Shown here one piece after another: positions 61,228 through 64,000 of a stretch of DNA of 64,000 nt. The stretch comes from Paenibacillus ginsengarvi (GTDB lineage Bacteria; Bacillota; Bacilli; Paenibacillales; NBRC-103111). Made by a program: the position numbers and the translations under genes. Location: positions 93,399 through 157,398 of the forward strand of contig NZ_RBAH01000022.1 of the NCBI RefSeq assembly GCF_003626695.1. Reading direction: 5' to 3'. The notes beneath the pieces are model-generated. The model did not search any database, was not told the origin of the DNA, and was given only the letters and a program-made list of their open reading frames with translations. Position 1 is the stretch's first letter. Every line of letters begins with the position of its first letter.

Positions 61228-61384
61228 CGAACCCTCCCTTCATGGACGGAATTCTACCTTCATCATATGACTATTGTCGGTGTTGGTTCGGACAGGTGCA
61301 CCTGAGAAAAGCGCACAAGATATGAAAGGGGAGAATGAATAAATTATTGATGACGACCGATTATAGAGCGATTGGAGGGCAGTA

Positions 61385-62371
61385 ATGAAAATATCCGTAG
61401 TGATGGCTGTGTACAATGGGGAATTGTATGTTCAGCAAGCCATTGATAGTGTATTGGCGCAAACATACGACAATTTTGAATTAATTGTAATTGATGACGG
61501 CTCAACAGACCGTACACCTAAAATACTTGATCGATTGAAGGATAAGCGCATTATTAAATATCGGTTGCCTACTAATCGTGGGGCGGCAAATGCGCTCAAC
61601 TTTGCCATTAAAAAAGCTCGTGGGGACTGGATAGCCGTACACGATGCGGATGACGTAAGCATGCCGGAACGGCTTGCTGTTCAAGCCGGATATGTTCTGC
61701 AAAATCCCGAGCTGGTTGCGGTTGGCTCAAAGATAACCTGTATAGGCGAAAACGACGTGGATCCGAATCAACTTCGAAGGACCGAGACCAACCTTAATTA
61801 TGGTAATGACAGTGAACTTTTATATCGAAACCGTTATCTTGTTTGTCCGATATGTCATGGAACGGCTTTATTCTCGAAAGCGAAGTTTCTCGAAGCTGGG
61901 GGCTATGACACCAGTTTCCGGATCACCTATGATTACGACCTGTGGCTGAGGCTGTTTCAACACGGCCCGATCGGGAAGATCGACGAGGTATTATACAAAT
62001 ACAGAATCCATTCTTCTTCGCTGTCCCGTCGGAACGGGATGGCTACTTACATGGAGAAGTTGCGATGCTGTATCATGCGGTTGCGCCAATTCGAGTATTC
62101 ACACCTTGCTAGCGATCCCCGGCTAATCGTATTTGCGGACAGGATGATTAGCCGAAATGCGGTGAGACATGTGCTTCCACATTGTCCTGTGCAAATTTAC
62201 TCCCACTTCGATAATTCTAGCAACGGCTCATATCCTGAGAAAGCAGTGAAATTGTACAAGAGGGGGCGGATTGATGGAGTTATGCTTTTTCAGATAAAAC
62301 AAAGGAAAGAATTGAGCACTTTTTTCCAAAACAAAGGTATGATACTGAATAAAAACCTGTTCTTATTGTAA
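61385..62371 (+). CDS. Glycosyltransferase family 2 protein
   Basis: A 328-residue GT-A enzyme with ISVVMAVYNGELYVQQAIDSVL, LIVIDDGSTDRTPKIL, IAVHDADDVSMPERL (D-x-D) and GGYDTSFRITYDYDLWLRL. It is paralogous to the enzyme at 58511 and shares its C-terminal FQNKGMILNKNLF signature. It ends 229 nt before the collagen-like gene on the same strand, with a terminator in between. It is a probable surface-glycan or glycoprotein glycosyltransferase. Confidence 0.9.
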   Translation: MKISVVMAVYNGELYVQQAIDSVLAQTYDNFELIVIDDGSTDRTPKILDRLKDKRIIKYRLPTNRGAANALNFAIKKARGDWIAVHDADDVSMPERLAVQAGYVLQNPELVAVGSKITCIGENDVDPNQLRRTETNLNYGNDSELLYRNRYLVCPICHGTALFSKAKFLEAGGYDTSFRITYDYDLWLRLFQHGPIGKIDEVLYKYRIHSSSLSRRNGMATYMEKLRCCIMRLRQFEYSHLASDPRLIVFADRMISRNAVRHVLPHCPVQIYSHFDNSSNGSYPEKAVKLYKRGRIDGVMLFQIKQRKELSTFFQNKGMILNKNLFLL

Positions 62372-62410
62372 TAGGCATATCGAATAAGAGCTTAATTATT
62401 TCGAGCCGGA

Positions 62411-62443
62411 AAAAAGGTTGTCGAATATTTCGACAGCCTTTTT
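62411..62443 (+). terminator. Terminator after second GT2 gene
   Basis: Stem AAAAAGGTTGTCGAA (62411-62425) / TTCGACAGCCTTTTT (62429-62443), with one G-U pair. Confidence 0.85.
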
Positions 62444-62599
62444 AATTTCCTCAAACTTGTGGGTTGATCGCTGCCAAGCCAATACCAGAATCTACGTGTC
62501 TAAGCCGCGAGAGCCCGGACAACCTTCAACATGATGTGTATATTAATAAAGTAATTTTTTTACTCTAACATTTCTAACAAATTGAAGGTGAGTATTGGA

Positions 62600-64000
62600 A
62601 TGCCAATAAATAATCTAGTTGTTAATGGCGGTTTCGAAACAGGAGGCCTAAGTCCATGGATATCGCTAAATGCCAACATTACCTCGATTAGGGCGCATAG
62701 CGGTTTTTATTCTGCGCTTTTGCAGGGTGGCGACGTTAATGCGGTTCTAGCGCAATACGTACCCGTTGAAGAAGGTGAAAGCTACGAATTATTGGTATCG
62801 TTGTCGAAGGTGGGGGCAGCACCGAATCCGTTATTATTAGTAACGGTTAGTTATTACGACGATATATTTAATTTCCTCGGTTTTACGGCCATAGAGGCGA
62901 TTTATGAGGATCGTCTGCCTAATGCTCTCGAAAACGAATGGATTACTGTTTATCACAATACGAGCAACATCCCCTTAGGCGCTTCACAAGCTTTAATTGT
63001 GTTTAATAAAGGGCCAACCGCTGGTTCGGCTGACATTCTTATTGATGATGTTCAGTTGTTAAACGCGATAGGCGGGGGCGTAACGGGGCCTACCGGCGCA
63101 ACAGGGGCGACCGGAGCCACGGGTTCGACCGGAGAAACGGGGGCAACCGGGGAAACGGGTTCGACAGGAGCCACGGGGTTGACCGGAGCCACGGGGTTGA
63201 CTGGGGAAACGGGGTTGACTGGGGCTACGGGGTTGACTGGAGAGACGGGCACGACTGGGGCCACGGGGTTGACCGGAGCCACGGGGTTGACAGGAGAAAC
63301 GGGTTCAACCGGAGCCACGGGGCCGACTGGGGAAACGGGTTCGACCGGAGCCACGGGATCGACCGGAGAAACGGGACCGACCGGGGCCACGGGTTCGATC
63401 GGAGAAACGGGCCCTACCGGAGCCACGGGATCGACCGGAGCTACGGGATCGACCGGGGAAACGGGCACGACTGGGGCCACGGGGCCGACCGGAGCCACGG
63501 GTTCGACCGGAGCTACGGGATCGACCGGGGAAACGGGCACGACTGGGGCCACGGGATCGACTGGGGAAACGGGTTCGACCGGAGCCACGGGATCGACCGG
63601 AGCCACGGGATCGACCGGAGCCACGGGGTTAACCGGAGCCACGGGATCGACCGGAGCCACGGGCCCGACCGGAGCCACGGGATCGACCGGAGGCACGGGC
63701 ACGACTGGAGAAACGGGCACAACTGGAGAAACGGGCACAACTGGAGAAACGGGCACAACTGGAGAAACGGGCACAACTGGGGCCACGGGTTCAACCGGAG
63801 CCACGGGGATGACTGGGGAAACGGGCTCAACCGGAGCCACGGGGCCGACCGGAGAAACGGGGTTGACCGGAGCCACGGGATCGACCGGAGCCACGGGTTC
63901 GGCTGGAGGCACGGGGCCGACCGGAGCCACGGGGTTGACTGGGGAAACGGGATCGACCGGAGAAACGGGACCGACCGGGGCCACGGGGTTGGCAGGAGAA
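62600..64000 (+). CDS. Collagen-like G-X-T repeat surface protein (exosporium type), partial
   Basis: The gene runs off the right edge; 467 codons are visible. ATG 62600 has GAAGGTGAG upstream. Residues ~1-155 form a beta-sandwich-like head (NNLVVNGGFETGGLSPW, then ILIDDVQLLNA) of the CBM4/9 type. From about 158, uninterrupted G-x-T triplets (GATGSTGETGATGLTG…) continue to the edge, over 100 triplets. Such repeats form collagen-like triple helices in BclA-type spore filament proteins, where Thr residues are glycosylated. An 18-bp unit repeats perfectly four times near 63702-63780. The adjacent glycosyltransferases probably decorate it. Confidence 0.85.
   Translation, partial: MPINNLVVNGGFETGGLSPWISLNANITSIRAHSGFYSALLQGGDVNAVLAQYVPVEEGESYELLVSLSKVGAAPNPLLLVTVSYYDDIFNFLGFTAIEAIYEDRLPNALENEWITVYHNTSNIPLGASQALIVFNKGPTAGSADILIDDVQLLNAIGGGVTGPTGATGATGATGSTGETGATGETGSTGATGLTGATGLTGETGLTGATGLTGETGTTGATGLTGATGLTGETGSTGATGPTGETGSTGATGSTGETGPTGATGSIGETGPTGATGSTGATGSTGETGTTGATGPTGATGSTGATGSTGETGTTGATGSTGETGSTGATGSTGATGSTGATGLTGATGSTGATGPTGATGSTGGTGTTGETGTTGETGTTGETGTTGETGTTGATGSTGATGMTGETGSTGATGPTGETGLTGATGSTGATGSAGGTGPTGATGLTGETGSTGETGPTGATGLAGE
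63080..64000 (+). repeat. Tandem 9/18-bp repeats encoding G-X-T triplets
   Basis: Degenerate 9-bp units (ACGGGxxxG-type) encode Gly-X-Thr. Exact 18-bp tandem copies occur at about 63702-63780, and several longer near-identical blocks recur. The array is liable to slippage and recombination, so its length may vary between isolates. Confidence 0.85.

Noticed and set aside
63702..63790. Regular 18-bp repeats as CRISPR or minisatellite
   Set aside because: They are in-frame coding repeats of the G-T-T-G-E-T unit within the collagen-like gene.
63052..63984. 310-residue minus-strand open frame with P-V-x-P-V repeats
   Set aside because: It is the antisense of the G-X-T collagen-like gene. The plus frame has a start codon, a ribosome site, a folded N-terminal domain and biologically known repeats.
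1..64000. ABC permease or ATPase partners for the lipoproteins; tRNA, rRNA or prophage genes
   Set aside because: No multi-spanning permease with an EAA loop, no transporter-type ATPase, no cloverleaf-like tRNA sequence and no phage structural gene set was recognised. The only ABC ATPase is the UvrA-like protein.

Overview
The window looks like chromosome of a spore-forming, Gram-positive Paenibacillus/Cohnella-type bacterium. The signs are Bacillus-style Shine-Dalgarno sequences (GGAGG) with many GTG/TTG starts, a LexA-type SOS box in front of a Y-family polymerase/YolD pair, probable CcpA cre boxes, many AraC/GntR/IclR regulators, a rich set of secreted carbohydrate-active proteins and, at the right edge, a collagen-like G-X-T repeat protein of the exosporium type. 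Assignments rest on reading the translated sequence; no database search was run.

Layout. 1-5.8 kb: the tail of an SGNH hydrolase, a GntR regulator fused to a solute-binding domain with its own promoter and palindromic operators, a Tat-exported beta-helix protein and an orphan solute-binding lipoprotein. 5.9-11.5 kb: an OmpR/histidine kinase pair divergent from a VTC-domain / DUF4956 / Cthe_2159-like lipoprotein operon. 12-20 kb: a 1290-residue heparinase II/III-like secreted protein, a serine hydrolase, a small membrane-anchored protein and an M14 carboxypeptidase. 20-25.5 kb: gene remnants (TauE/MFS chimera, PHP fragment), a short UvrA-like protein, a VOC protein divergent from a WYL regulator, and a pentapeptide-like protein. 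26-29 kb: a NanA/DapA-type aldolase, a sialidase-like protein and a frameshifted alpha/beta hydrolase. 29-32.5 kb: an AT-rich segment with a second lipoprotein/beta-helix pair. 32.6-35 kb: IclR regulator, GNAT and APH-type kinase. 35-38 kb: an SOS-controlled Y-polymerase/YolD module between two perfect 27-bp repeats. 38-45.6 kb: a third orphan lipoprotein, a GH30 enzyme, two AraC regulators and a PhyH-type dioxygenase.

45.6-51.7 kb: a HAD phosphatase followed by five tightly packed genes resembling Salmonella STM4015, STM4014, STM4013, STM4012 and STM4011 (LRR protein, ATP-grasp-like protein, sulfatase-fold hydrolase and two radical SAM enzymes). This conserved gene set has no assigned function that I know of and is the strongest candidate for an undescribed system. 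52-58.3 kb: AraC regulator, Gfo/Idh/MocA oxidoreductase, a fourth orphan lipoprotein and a two-domain esterase-like protein. 58.5-64 kb: four glycosyltransferase-type genes leading into the collagen-like protein, whose threonine-rich repeats are plausible glycosylation targets.

Common theme. Four paralogous solute-binding lipoproteins occur with no permease or ATPase gene anywhere in the window. Three of them sit beside secreted beta-helix or GH30 proteins, and a cytoplasmic GntR protein carries the same type of domain. The window therefore reads mainly as polysaccharide sensing and degradation plus surface-glycoprotein functions.
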